Shown here piece by piece: positions 7,562 through 15,692 of a stretch of DNA of 33,811 nt (its first letter is position 1; each line of letters begins with the position of its first letter). A program made the translations under genes and the position numbers. The notes beneath the pieces are model-generated. The model was not told the DNA's origin and ran no database searches. It saw only the letters and a list, made by a program, of their open reading frames with translations. Origin of the DNA: Methanobacteriota archaeon (GTDB taxonomy: Archaea; Thermoplasmatota; Poseidoniia; Poseidoniales; Poseidoniaceae); the NCBI GenBank assembly GCA_009937205.1, contig JAACCR010000138.1, forward strand, positions 1-33,811. Reading direction: 5' to 3'.

Positions 7562-7837
7562 ATGGAAGAAGAAAATAACAGCGATACCGGAATGGTCAAT
7601 TTAATTTGGCTATGGTTTGGTTTTGAGGGATGGAAGCAACTTTCATTGGGAAAAAGAATAGGTGCACAGATTCTTTACAGAGTATTTTTCGTTGCCGGGT
7701 TTGCCGCTTGTATCATATTCTACACTACGGTATTAGGCGAAGACCCTCCATTAGCTCCACTGGTTGGGATGCTGTTGGGATGGTTTCTCTTTTTCCAAGC
7801 GTTGTTAAATTTCATCTTTGTAATCGGTTCACGTTAA
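7562..7837 (+). CDS. Small two-helix membrane protein
   Basis: A 91-residue protein from the ATG at 7562 (a GTG at 7541 would add seven residues). It has an acidic N-terminus MEEENNSD, an amphipathic stretch rich in Trp (LIWLWFGFEGWKQLSLGKR) and two hydrophobic segments (about 42-60 and 69-88) joined by a loop with GEDPPLAP. I do not recognise a family. It follows the DoxX fusion closely on the same strand and may be co-transcribed with it. Confidence 0.6.
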   Translation: MEEENNSDTGMVNLIWLWFGFEGWKQLSLGKRIGAQILYRVFFVAGFAACIIFYTTVLGEDPPLAPLVGMLLGWFLFFQALLNFIFVIGSR

Positions 7838-7846
7838 AGTGATGCC

Positions 7847-9298
7847 TCAAAGAGTACTTGGGCCACCAGGTGAGAGTTCAGGCAATTGCCTTAATTCTCC
7901 AAATAGTGCAGGTCCAGTAATGAATGTTCCAACTATTCCGATTTCTCCATTTGTATTGTGAGCCAATGCGATCCATGGTCTTCCTTCATCATCAAATTCA
8001 ACGTCGATGAAATCTCCAAATCCACCGCAGCGTACATTTCCACAATCATCAGTAATGTCTAGTGGGTCATCTGGTGAATTAACTGCAACAGTTGTAATCA
8101 ATGGATTTTCTGCGAATGCATCGGTCATAACCGACATGTAACCGCTCCATCCTCCATTGTCATCACCTTCACCGATATATCCTACGACGACTCTACCTTC
8201 TGCACCAGCAAAAATAGTAGGGAATCCAGTTTCATTTACTCCAGGTGGTGCCACCATCATAGGCTCTGACCATGTGTCTCCTTGGTCACGAGAATATGCC
8301 ATCCAGGGCATATCGTCAAGGCTAATCCATGAAGCGAATAGGTTGCCGGCATCATCTGCTGCTACAGCAACTTCATGGCTGTGCCAGCCTTCTTGCATTG
8401 GAACGTTTGTGGTAATCGTGTGTTCAGTCCAAGAATATCCACCATCTAAACTTCGATAGACAGCAGGTCCGTCACATGAAGGATTTCCTCGATATATTGC
8501 ACCATCAACAGATCCAGCTAGGTGACCATGTAATCCAGAACATTGAGCAGTTCCTATAGGATATCCTGGTCGTTGAATATCCCATGTTAATCCGCCATTC
8601 AGAGAACGTGAACATTGAGGACCCAAAGCAGAACTTCCAGTGTTGATACAGAATACAAAGATGGTGTCATAAGTTCCCTGCCCATCAACATCGGGCATTG
8701 AAGCAATAGATTGGTGATCTTGTGGAGTATAGTATCCCTCAGCTGTGAATGGAATAGACCATGTTTGTCCATCATCATCAGAATATTCAACGAACATAGC
8801 GGTCAGAGCATGCATGTCAAATTTTACAATTCGGTCAGTCCACTTATCGACATAGATGTAAGGGTCATTAGATGAAGGAACTTGTCCTATGTCAGGAAGT
8901 ACTGGATTAAATGGACCCATATTAGTCCATGTTTGACCTTGGTCCATCGATGTGTAGACCATGCTACCTCTACCGGCTCCACCAAAAGATGCGTAATGGA
9001 TTCCACCGGTTGATGTAACTCCAATTGTAGGTTCAAAAGTAGTATCTCCTATTCCGTAATAAGTTCCACTAACAGGGTATGGTGTTGAATTTCCAGTTAG
9101 GTTGTCATACCCGATTGTATCATTACTAGCATTTACTGCCCCAGAATAATGATACCATGATGTAGATGTGAATAATCCATCCAAAGGAGTGGTAATTTCC
9201 ACTACTTGTTCAACTTCATCATTTCCAAAGCATCCAGATAATGTAGCACTCATCATAAGGAGAGCAAACAAAATTGCAGGTGATTGACGTAGCCCCAT
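7847..9298 (-). CDS. Secreted lipoprotein with Asp-box (BNR) beta-propeller
   Basis: A 483-residue exported protein. From the ATG at 9298 it starts with a hydrophobic signal and lipobox LSGC (Cys23), then a Thr/Ser-rich linker. Five Asp-box repeats of the S-x-D-x-G-x-T-W type are visible at about 117-124 (SMDQGQTW), 173-180 (SDDDGQTW), 232-239 (SLNGGLTW), 283-290 (SLDGGYSW) and 336-343 (SRDQGDTW), which mark a sialidase-like six-bladed propeller. Catalytic sialidase residues such as the Arg triad and Tyr/Glu pair are not evident to me, so a glycan-binding or other surface role is as likely as sialidase activity. The frame is open to 9355, but the extra 19 residues do not look like part of a signal peptide. 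Confidence 0.85.
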   Translation of the reverse strand: MGLRQSPAILFALLMMSATLSGCFGNDEVEQVVEITTPLDGLFTSTSWYHYSGAVNASNDTIGYDNLTGNSTPYPVSGTYYGIGDTTFEPTIGVTSTGGIHYASFGGAGRGSMVYTSMDQGQTWTNMGPFNPVLPDIGQVPSSNDPYIYVDKWTDRIVKFDMHALTAMFVEYSDDDGQTWSIPFTAEGYYTPQDHQSIASMPDVDGQGTYDTIFVFCINTGSSALGPQCSRSLNGGLTWDIQRPGYPIGTAQCSGLHGHLAGSVDGAIYRGNPSCDGPAVYRSLDGGYSWTEHTITTNVPMQEGWHSHEVAVAADDAGNLFASWISLDDMPWMAYSRDQGDTWSEPMMVAPPGVNETGFPTIFAGAEGRVVVGYIGEGDDNGGWSGYMSVMTDAFAENPLITTVAVNSPDDPLDITDDCGNVRCGGFGDFIDVEFDDEGRPWIALAHNTNGEIGIVGTFITGPALFGELRQLPELSPGGPSTL

Positions 9299-9501
9299 AA
9301 TGTTGCGGGGAGGACAATTGCACATGATACTAACGGATAGATGGAATAAATTCACTTACCGTGTTATTGCTATAGCCTACATGACGTAGGGGAGAGTTCA
9401 AAGAGGGGAGGCGATTTGTCTAAAACACGGACTTAACCACTGTTATTGAAAATGCGAAGGTTGCATAACATTCAAACACCATTGGCATTAATTGTAAAAT
9501 C

Positions 9502-9506
9502 GGAGG
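9502..9506 (+). promoter_or_regulatory. Shine-Dalgarno site fixing the DHH gene start
   Basis: GGAGG lies six bases before the ATG at 9513. The stretch AATCGGAGGGATT occurs again just before the next gene at 10922, so the two genes of this unit share nearly identical translation signals. Confidence 0.7.
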
Positions 9507-9512
9507 GATTTG

Positions 9513-10907
9513 ATGTTCTTGATAATCGGCTCGGGAAACCTCGCAATACGTTTGGCTACTTGGTGCCAGAGTAGCAGAAGTTGCATCATCGTTGGTTTGA
9601 GCGAAAAGTTGCCAATTCAGCAACAAGACGAACTTGAAAATGTTGAAATTATGGCATTACCGTATGCTGTTTCATTGAATTCACTACCTCTTGGTGATAG
9701 GAGTCCAACAGCAGTACTATTGCTCGACCCAAGCGCTTCGGATGATTCTGACCCTATTCAAGCTTTGAATACAATGTGGCCAACTGTTCCAATTTTGACC
9801 ACATTACCGCTTGAGGGGGATGGAATTGATTTAGTTAGTATCGATGATGTTTCATTTGCAGCAATCCAAGATAGAATTCGAGCATGGGACCGGAACGATG
9901 GTTCAACTGTAGTGCAGCATTATCTTTCAAGCGTTCCTAGTGGGTCTAAGGTTGCAATCTTTTGCCACGATAACCCTGACCCAGATGCACTTGCTGCTGG
10001 TCTTGCAATTCATGAATTTGTCAATACTATGAGTCTTGATGCTAAATTATACCACGGTGGATTGATTGAACACCAACAAAACAGGGCGATGGTTCATCTG
10101 CTTGATATTCCAGTACGCCGCTTAATTCTAGATTGGGAGGTGGCTGATGTTCTTAGGGAGAGCGATGTGATTATCACTGTTGATTTCCATAGACCTGGTG
10201 CGAATAACATCCTGCCAGAGGATTGTGTGCCTCATATCATTATTGATCATCATAGTGTTGAAACTAGTGTCGCTGCCGACATCACAATGGTTCGTCCTGA
10301 ATTTTCTGCAACATCATCAATGGTTGCTAGTTTGTTGATGAGTATCAATTTTCCAATGGATTCTAGAGTTGCAACAGCATTAGCATTTGGAATAAGGACC
10401 GACACTTTGGGATTCACAAGAGACTTCAATGCGGTTGATATTAGGGCTTTGTCCTGGTTGAATGCATGGGTAGATTCAGACTTGCTCCGTTCTATAGAAG
10501 CACCACCACGCTCGCAACAAACTCTTGAATCGTTCAGTGAAGGGCTCAATAATAGGATTCTAGTTGGTAAGACTCTATTAGCACCGATTAGCCAAATGCC
10601 AAATCGCGATGCATTAGCTCAAATCGCCGATTTCTTACTTCCGACTGCAGATGTTGACAATGTCATCGTCTTTGGCCCAAGGCGCGGTAGAATCATTCTT
10701 TCAGCAAGAACTAGCAACCCTGACATCCACATCGGTCGTTTATTGGCGGAAAGATGGCCTGATGGACTTGCTGGAGGGCACAAAGCCCTAGCAGGTGGAC
10801 AAATTCCATTTGAAGTGCTATTGGATGAAGTAGTAGATGATGTAGATCAAGCAAGGGATGATGCATTGAAAGCCATAGCAATAGAACTTGAAAAAGTATT
10901 CAATTGA
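9513..10907 (+). CDS. TrkA-N domain fused to DHH/DHHA1 phosphoesterase
   Basis: A 464-residue protein. The first 130 residues form a Rossmann domain of the TrkA-N/RCK type, opening MFLIIGSGNLAIRLA with the GxGxxA-like nucleotide-binding turn. The rest is a DHH phosphoesterase: FCHDNPDPDALAAG (motif I, about 150-163), VDFHRPG, IIIDHHSVE (DHH motif, about 243-251), and a DHHA1 end with GGHKALAGGQIPF. The DHH part resembles NrnA-type enzymes that cleave short oligonucleotides or cyclic dinucleotides, so it probably hydrolyses a small nucleotide substrate in the cytosol, perhaps gated by a nucleotide bound to the Rossmann domain. The same architecture occurs in haloarchaea. It is followed after 14 bases by a TraB-like gene. 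Confidence 0.85.
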   Translation: MFLIIGSGNLAIRLATWCQSSRSCIIVGLSEKLPIQQQDELENVEIMALPYAVSLNSLPLGDRSPTAVLLLDPSASDDSDPIQALNTMWPTVPILTTLPLEGDGIDLVSIDDVSFAAIQDRIRAWDRNDGSTVVQHYLSSVPSGSKVAIFCHDNPDPDALAAGLAIHEFVNTMSLDAKLYHGGLIEHQQNRAMVHLLDIPVRRLILDWEVADVLRESDVIITVDFHRPGANNILPEDCVPHIIIDHHSVETSVAADITMVRPEFSATSSMVASLLMSINFPMDSRVATALAFGIRTDTLGFTRDFNAVDIRALSWLNAWVDSDLLRSIEAPPRSQQTLESFSEGLNNRILVGKTLLAPISQMPNRDALAQIADFLLPTADVDNVIVFGPRRGRIILSARTSNPDIHIGRLLAERWPDGLAGGHKALAGGQIPFEVLLDEVVDDVDQARDDALKAIAIELEKVFN

Positions 10908-10921
10908 ATCGGAGGGATTGA

Positions 10922-12082
10922 ATGACTAACTCGCCATTTATCGATATTAGCCCTAATTTACGCATTCTAGGACCCGCTCACGTTGCTACAGCAAGTGTGG
11001 AAGCAGTAAGGCATCATATTGCAGAATATCAACCAGACATAGTCGCTGTAGAATTATGTAAATCAAGACATGATGCTTTGAACAGTGATCGTAGATTAGA
11101 CAAAGAAGGATTGCTCAAAGTCGTCAAAGAAGGCAAGGCACCTCTAGTCCTAATCCAGTCTTTATTGGCTGCGGAGCAGAGGAAACTTGGTTTGGATGAA
11201 GGCCAGCAACCTGGTGCGGAATTAATCGCTGCAGTCGAAGCAGCAAAAGCAGCCGGCTTAGAAGTTGAATTAGTTGACAGGGATATCCAAGTTACATTGC
11301 GAAGAGCGTGGAAGAATATGCGATTCATAGAGAAGTTTAGAGTTCTAAAATCATTATTGGCTCAAGAAGATGAAGAAGAAGTGCCTGATGTCAACACACT
11401 TCTTGACGATAGTGATTTGTTATCTTCATTGATGGAGGAATTAAGAGGATTTTCTCCAGGAGCTGGTAAAGTCTTAATTGATGAAAGAGATGAATATTTA
11501 GCAACAAAAATTTCAGCTCTAAATTCAGACAAGAAGGTTTTGGCAGTAGTCGGTGCCGGTCATTTAGCGGGTATTGAGGAGTACTTAGTTGAGGATAAAT
11601 GTGATATTAATCGTGTAGAAGAATTACAAAGTCTTCCGCGAAAAACAGTCGCTATGAAAGTAATACCATGGGCGATACCAATGTTGGTAATGGGATTGAT
11701 GGCCTATTATTTGTCCACAGGTAGTGATATTGACTTGGTTCAATTTTTCACAGTTTGGACTGCAGCAAACGCTATTTTTGCTGCTATTGGATGTATTCTT
11801 GCAAGAGGCCACCCATTGGCGATACTAACAGCGGCACTTGCCTCTCCAATTACATCATTGAATCCGACACTAGCAGCGGGTTGGTTTGCAGGATATGTAC
11901 AATTAAAAATTGCAGAACCTAGTGCGGAAGATTTAGCAGATTTCCTGAAATTAGAGCGGCTTGGAATGTTTTGGTCAAATAAAGCTGGTAGAGTTTTGAT
12001 GGTCACAGCACTGACCAATCTTGGTAGTATGGCCGGTGCATGGGTTGCAGCAGCAGGATTACTCGGTGGATTTGGATTATAA
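10922..12082 (+). CDS. TraB/PrgY family membrane protein
   Basis: A 386-residue protein of the TraB/PrgY/GumN family, named after enterococcal pheromone-shutdown protein PrgY. N-terminal motifs are ILGPAHVATAS (with the conserved His), DIVAVELCKSRHDAL, ELVDRDIQVTLRRAW and, near residue 210, VVGAGHLAGIEEYL with a second conserved His and Gly. These fit the proposed metal-dependent protease-like fold, though activity is unproven for most members. The C-terminal third has about four to five hydrophobic segments (from TVAMKVIPWAIPMLVMG to the end), so the protein is membrane-anchored. It is in one unit with the DHH gene and has the same GGAGGG ribosome site. It ends one base before the convergent folP. 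Confidence 0.85.
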   Translation: MTNSPFIDISPNLRILGPAHVATASVEAVRHHIAEYQPDIVAVELCKSRHDALNSDRRLDKEGLLKVVKEGKAPLVLIQSLLAAEQRKLGLDEGQQPGAELIAAVEAAKAAGLEVELVDRDIQVTLRRAWKNMRFIEKFRVLKSLLAQEDEEEVPDVNTLLDDSDLLSSLMEELRGFSPGAGKVLIDERDEYLATKISALNSDKKVLAVVGAGHLAGIEEYLVEDKCDINRVEELQSLPRKTVAMKVIPWAIPMLVMGLMAYYLSTGSDIDLVQFFTVWTAANAIFAAIGCILARGHPLAILTAALASPITSLNPTLAAGWFAGYVQLKIAEPSAEDLADFLKLERLGMFWSNKAGRVLMVTALTNLGSMAGAWVAAAGLLGGFGL

Positions 12083-12083
12083 C

Positions 12084-12947
12084 TCACCAATTATTGAGAA
12101 CTTTGAGCAAGTCAATATGCTCCTCAACATCATGAACACGTAGAATGTCTATGCCTTCATTATGGGCAAAGGCGGCGATTGCAAGAGTTCCAGATAATCG
12201 ATCATCTGTATTTGTTTTACCAGTTAATTGAGATATCATTGATTTTCTTGAAACTCCCCATAGGATGGAATAATTGTTGATTGCGCGAAACATTTCATGG
12301 TTTTGAAGTAATTCCACATTATGCTGGAGAGTTTTTCCAAAACCTATTCCTGGGTCCAAACAGATCAATTGTTCAGGATGTCCAGCCACGACCAATGCAT
12401 TTGCAATTTCTTTCAAGTTTTCTGAAACTTCTTTGCTACAGTTTTCGTAGGTTGGGTTTGCTTGCATGTTCTTTGGTTCACCTTGCATATGCATAATGCA
12501 AACAGCACAACCACTGTCAAGTACAACTTCAACCATTTCAGAGTCGCGTAGTCCAGATACATCATTTATCATATCGGCTCCCGCTGCAATCGCTTGCCGT
12601 GCGACTTCAGCTCTTCTTGTATCAATCGAAATCAATCCGTTTCGATTTGCTTGTCTTAATCCATTAATGACAGGAATTACTCTGTCAAGTTCTTCTTGCA
12701 CTGAAACAGTTTCAGCATTTGGCCTTGTCGATTCACCACCGACGTCAACCCAAGTTGCACCCTGCTTCCACATTTTCAATCCATTTTCAATCGCACAATC
12801 AAGACTGTCTTGCCTTGAGGCTGGATGGAAAGAATCAGGAGTGATATTGAGAATCCCCATTATTATGCAGGAATCTTCACCATTCCTCCGTAAAGCCGTA
12901 GAAACGACCTCTCGGCGGGAATCATTGGGTCTAGAGTCACGCCTCAT
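12084..12947 (-). CDS. folP: Dihydropteroate synthase
   Basis: Joins a pterin pyrophosphate to p-aminobenzoate (or an analogue) in folate synthesis. The family blocks are complete: MGILNITPDSF, WVDVGGESTRPNAE, LISIDTRRAEVA, MINDVSG, CIMHMQGEPKNMQ, CLDPGIGFGKTLQHN, ILWGVSRKSMI and LRVHDVEEH. Starting at the ATG at 12947 gives 287 residues and a short segment before the MGILN strand, as in most family members; ATG 12860 would begin at MGILN itself (258 residues). A TATA-like sequence about 26 bases before 12947 favours the longer form. The frame stays open to 13385 but overlaps a real gene there. With folB at 30417 this points to a bacterial-type folate pathway. Confidence 0.93.
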   Translation of the reverse strand: MRRDSRPNDSRREVVSTALRRNGEDSCIIMGILNITPDSFHPASRQDSLDCAIENGLKMWKQGATWVDVGGESTRPNAETVSVQEELDRVIPVINGLRQANRNGLISIDTRRAEVARQAIAAGADMINDVSGLRDSEMVEVVLDSGCAVCIMHMQGEPKNMQANPTYENCSKEVSENLKEIANALVVAGHPEQLICLDPGIGFGKTLQHNVELLQNHEMFRAINNYSILWGVSRKSMISQLTGKTNTDDRLSGTLAIAAFAHNEGIDILRVHDVEEHIDLLKVLNNW

Positions 12948-12968
12948 CGTCAAGGCCAGCGCGGCAGG

Positions 12969-12978
12969 TTTCATAAGA
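12969..12978. promoter_or_regulatory. Possible shared TATA box for folP and the divergent membrane gene
   Basis: TTTCATAAGA is nearly symmetric and its centre (about 12973) lies about 26 bases from both the folP ATG (12947) and the divergent ATG (13000). This is the usual archaeal TATA-to-start distance in both directions, assuming leaderless transcripts. Confidence 0.4.
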
Positions 12979-12999
12979 TGTGACAGTGAAGCACTCCGT

Positions 13000-13656
13000 A
13001 TGTCCGAAGAGGCCGAAGTATTGGAATTTGAGGATGGAGCACCGATTATCCCCTCTCTTGAGGTAGATGACCCCAGTGAATCCAATCTCGAATTAGCCAA
13101 CCGCCTGATTGAAAGATTGAGTCCAGAAAACCGAGGTGCATTGAGAGAAATGATCTCTAAGAAAGGGTCATTTGGAGGCGGATTAGTGACTCTAATGGTA
13201 GTATTGTGGTGGTTAGCAGTAGATTCTGTAACCGATAATTTAGATGTTGGACTTTCCAAGTTCTTTGGTTTTAATTTCTCAGAAGTTGCACTTATCGTTA
13301 TTGGATTAGCCCTAATATCTTCCATTCTTAAAGACTTTAGCAGAGAACTTGGGCTATTAGCGCCTTCATTCATTTCTGGAGGCATGGTAATTTTCAGCGC
13401 ACTCTATGTCGCTGAACCGCTAATTAACGGACTATGGCCAAATGATTTTGACTTGAATGAAGGATTATTTAGAACAATTAGATTAACCATCCTATGGGTT
13501 GGTGTCACAATTGGAGCAAAATTATTAGTTGATTCTGCATTACTAATGTGGCTCAAACAATTCTGTGATGCTAAGGGAATTGATATTCAATCAAACAATC
13601 AAGAACCACCTCAAGAGATGACTGAAGATACTGATGTATTGACGGAATTCTTGTGA
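13000..13656 (+). CDS. Membrane protein of unknown function
   Basis: A 218-residue protein from the ATG at 13000. It has an acidic N-terminal region (MSEEAEVLEFEDGAPIIPSL) with a predicted helix (ESNLELANRLIERLSPENRGALREMI), then about four hydrophobic segments (VTLMVVLWWLAVDSV, VALIVIGLALISSIL, LLAPSFISGGMVIFSALYV, and the long IRLTILWVGVTIGAKLLVDSALLMWL) and an acidic tail. I do not recognise a family. The frame is open further upstream, back to 12466, but that part is antisense to folP and rejected. trm56 follows 37 bases downstream, so the two may be co-transcribed. Confidence 0.7.
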   Translation: MSEEAEVLEFEDGAPIIPSLEVDDPSESNLELANRLIERLSPENRGALREMISKKGSFGGGLVTLMVVLWWLAVDSVTDNLDVGLSKFFGFNFSEVALIVIGLALISSILKDFSRELGLLAPSFISGGMVIFSALYVAEPLINGLWPNDFDLNEGLFRTIRLTILWVGVTIGAKLLVDSALLMWLKQFCDAKGIDIQSNNQEPPQEMTEDTDVLTEFL

Positions 13657-13693
13657 CGGCATCCTCTTGAAGGACTGATTGTTGGCTTGCGGC

Positions 13694-14263
13694 ATGGCAG
13701 GTGAGAGACTTGATATTTTGCGCCTAGGTTATCGTAGAGGACGTGACCCTCGCATCACCACTCATCTTGCACTTGTCGGAAGAGCGCTTGGCGCTGATAG
13801 ATTCCTACTAGCTGGTGATGATGATGAAAAGATGTTTGATAATGTTAAATCAGTCAATGCACGTTTTGGTGGCGATATGCAGTGCGAACATATCAAGAGT
13901 CCAATGAGTTGGCTTCGGAAATTTGTATCGGAAGATGCAGGCGATGGCGAGGCTGGAGTTGCGATCCATCTCACCATGTATGGTGAACCGTTTAGAGAAG
14001 CGATTCCTCGGATCAGGAGAGATAGACCTGTGGCGATAATTGTTGGTGGTGCCAAAGTACCCGGTGATGTTTACAAATTATCACAATATAATGTAGCAGT
14101 TGGAAATCAACCACATTCGGAAGTAGCTGCTTTAGCCCTCTTTCTCGATGCATGGTATGGAGAGGCTGCAAGCGAAAGGAATTTTGATGGTGCCCGCTTG
14201 ATAATCGAACCAACTCCAGATGGTAAGAAAGTTATAGATTTAGAGCGCCAAGAAGAAGAGTGA
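13694..14263 (+). CDS. trm56: tRNA (cytidine(56)-2'-O)-methyltransferase Trm56
   Basis: Archaeal SPOUT-class enzyme that methylates the ribose of C56 in the T loop of tRNAs, using S-adenosylmethionine. From the ATG at 13694 it has 189 residues, the usual size. The N-terminus LDILRLGYRRGRDPRITTH is family-diagnostic, as is the C-terminal knot IIVGGAKVPGDVYKL followed by YNVAVGNQPHSEVAALALFLD, which forms the cofactor-binding trefoil. An in-frame TTG at 13679 would add five residues. This gene is a strong archaeal marker. It ends in TGA within the repeated AT-rich motif at 14260. Confidence 0.93.
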   Translation: MAGERLDILRLGYRRGRDPRITTHLALVGRALGADRFLLAGDDDEKMFDNVKSVNARFGGDMQCEHIKSPMSWLRKFVSEDAGDGEAGVAIHLTMYGEPFREAIPRIRRDRPVAIIVGGAKVPGDVYKLSQYNVAVGNQPHSEVAALALFLDAWYGEAASERNFDGARLIIEPTPDGKKVIDLERQEEE

Positions 14264-14276
14264 GTATATTCTTACT
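14260..14276. repeat. 17-base AT-rich motif, copy 2
   Basis: GTGAGTATATTCTTACT matches 6465-6481 at 16 of 17 positions. Here it overlaps the trm56 stop codon and lies about 110 bases before carA. It also forms a small dyad, TGAGTA (14261-14266) with TACTCA (14273-14278). Function unknown; a promoter or operator element is possible. Confidence 0.45.
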
Positions 14277-14384
14277 CAGTGCACTTATTGATATTACTAC
14301 TTTGTAATAGTTGAATGCGTTTTGTTTGAAAATCTATGTTTTTCATACCTAATGATTATGAGTCGCCGGTAACGACCAAAGTTG

Positions 14385-15692
14385 ATGTCGGGAGACGGTT
14401 CGCAGTACGGCAGTTTCTCCCCCGGCTCTAGATGCCGTGGAGTTGGCACCACTCCCACCTTTTTTGATGCCGCAGATGGACTGGTTTCCGGCGATGAATT
14501 ACCACCTTCTGCAAGCGGTGAAGGAATCCTATTAACTGCGGATGGTGGCCGTTATGAGGGTTCACTTTTCGGTGCAGAAAAACATGGTGAAGGCGAATTG
14601 GTATTTACAACTGGAATGATGGGGTATCAAGAGTCATTGACAGACCCATCATTCGCTGGACAAGTGCTAACCTTTACTTATCCATTGATTGGAAACTACG
14701 GTATTCATCAAGGAAAGTCTGAGTCATCTAGTGTCTGGCCACGTGGAATTGTAGTCCGCCATGCAATGACTCAACCCGACCATCGCGATTCAATTGCAAC
14801 TATTGGAGAATTGATGAGGTTGCATGGAGTTCCTGGAATCGAGGGCATTGATACGAGATCTATCACTCGCAGAGTTAGGGAACTTGGAACTGTGTTGTGC
14901 GTGTTTGGTCCTAAGGATGCAGAACAACAACTCAATGCAAGATTGCAACAAATGACCTCGCCAGATTTGGAAGACCTCGTTGATGAAGTATCAATCAATT
15001 CACCAGTTATTCTCAACGAGGGTGCAGTCGATGAGTTAAATCGGCCACTACCCCGCCTTGGAGCCTTGGATTGTGGAATCAAGTATAATATTCTGAGAAA
15101 TCTTTGCCGTCACTTTGAAGTTGTTTGGTGTCCACCTAATACTGACTTTAACACATTGAAAAATAATTATCAAATCGATGCATTATTCTGTTCAAATGGG
15201 CCAGGTGACCCTGCTCATGGTGGAATGGCAAATCATGCTAAGAATACACTGGCCGCTGCTGTAAAGGACCATATGCCAGTTATGGGGATTTGTTTGGGGC
15301 ATCAATTGATGGGACTTGCTTCTGGTTTGCAGACCTACAAAATGCGATATGGACACCGCGGTGCAAATCAACCAGTGGTTGACTTAGCGGATGGCACAGT
15401 TTTAATCACTAGTCAAAACCATGGTTTCGCAGTCGCTGACCCCGAATCTGGAATGTTAGCAGCTCATCCAAGTGGAGCCTGTTCACAGTTGGTTGAAAGC
15501 CAGCATGGAGCAGAGGTCAAAGTTCGCTATGTCAATGCTAATGACAGAACAGTTGAGGGATTAGATATCGTAGGACATCCATCATTTACAGTTCAATTTC
15601 ATCCTGAAGCATGCCCCGGTCCTAATGATGCTGCACCTTTATTCCAACGCTTTAGAGAAATAGTCGATTCTCATATGGGAGGTGGATTGTAA
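14385..15692 (+). CDS. carA: Carbamoyl-phosphate synthase small subunit
   Basis: Glutamine amidotransferase subunit that feeds ammonia to CarB for carbamoyl phosphate, used in pyrimidine and arginine synthesis. The N-terminal CPSase domain begins at GILLTADGGRYEGSLFG (about residue 47) with TTGMMGYQESLTDPS and GIEGIDTRSITRRVR; the class I GATase domain has LFCSNGPGDP, the nucleophile Cys303 in MGICLGHQLMG, and the His406-Glu408 pair in QFHPEA. The first 46 residues (Gly/Ser-rich, with SGDELPPSASG) are an extra extension not found in most CarA proteins; I see no ATG, GTG or TTG after it in frame to remove it. Its TAA overlaps the ATG of carB by one base, so the two are translationally coupled. 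Confidence 0.95.
   Translation: MSGDGSQYGSFSPGSRCRGVGTTPTFFDAADGLVSGDELPPSASGEGILLTADGGRYEGSLFGAEKHGEGELVFTTGMMGYQESLTDPSFAGQVLTFTYPLIGNYGIHQGKSESSSVWPRGIVVRHAMTQPDHRDSIATIGELMRLHGVPGIEGIDTRSITRRVRELGTVLCVFGPKDAEQQLNARLQQMTSPDLEDLVDEVSINSPVILNEGAVDELNRPLPRLGALDCGIKYNILRNLCRHFEVVWCPPNTDFNTLKNNYQIDALFCSNGPGDPAHGGMANHAKNTLAAAVKDHMPVMGICLGHQLMGLASGLQTYKMRYGHRGANQPVVDLADGTVLITSQNHGFAVADPESGMLAAHPSGACSQLVESQHGAEVKVRYVNANDRTVEGLDIVGHPSFTVQFHPEACPGPNDAAPLFQRFREIVDSHMGGGL

Noticed and set aside
12466-12999. Upstream extension of the 13000 membrane-protein frame
   Set aside because: It is antisense to the conserved core of folP, so the open frame is a by-product of that gene.
12948-13385. Upstream extension of the folP frame by 146 codons
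   Set aside because: It lies antisense to the membrane-protein gene at 13000 and its translation is Ser/Asn/Pro-rich with no domain; folP begins at a normal place near 12947 or 12860.
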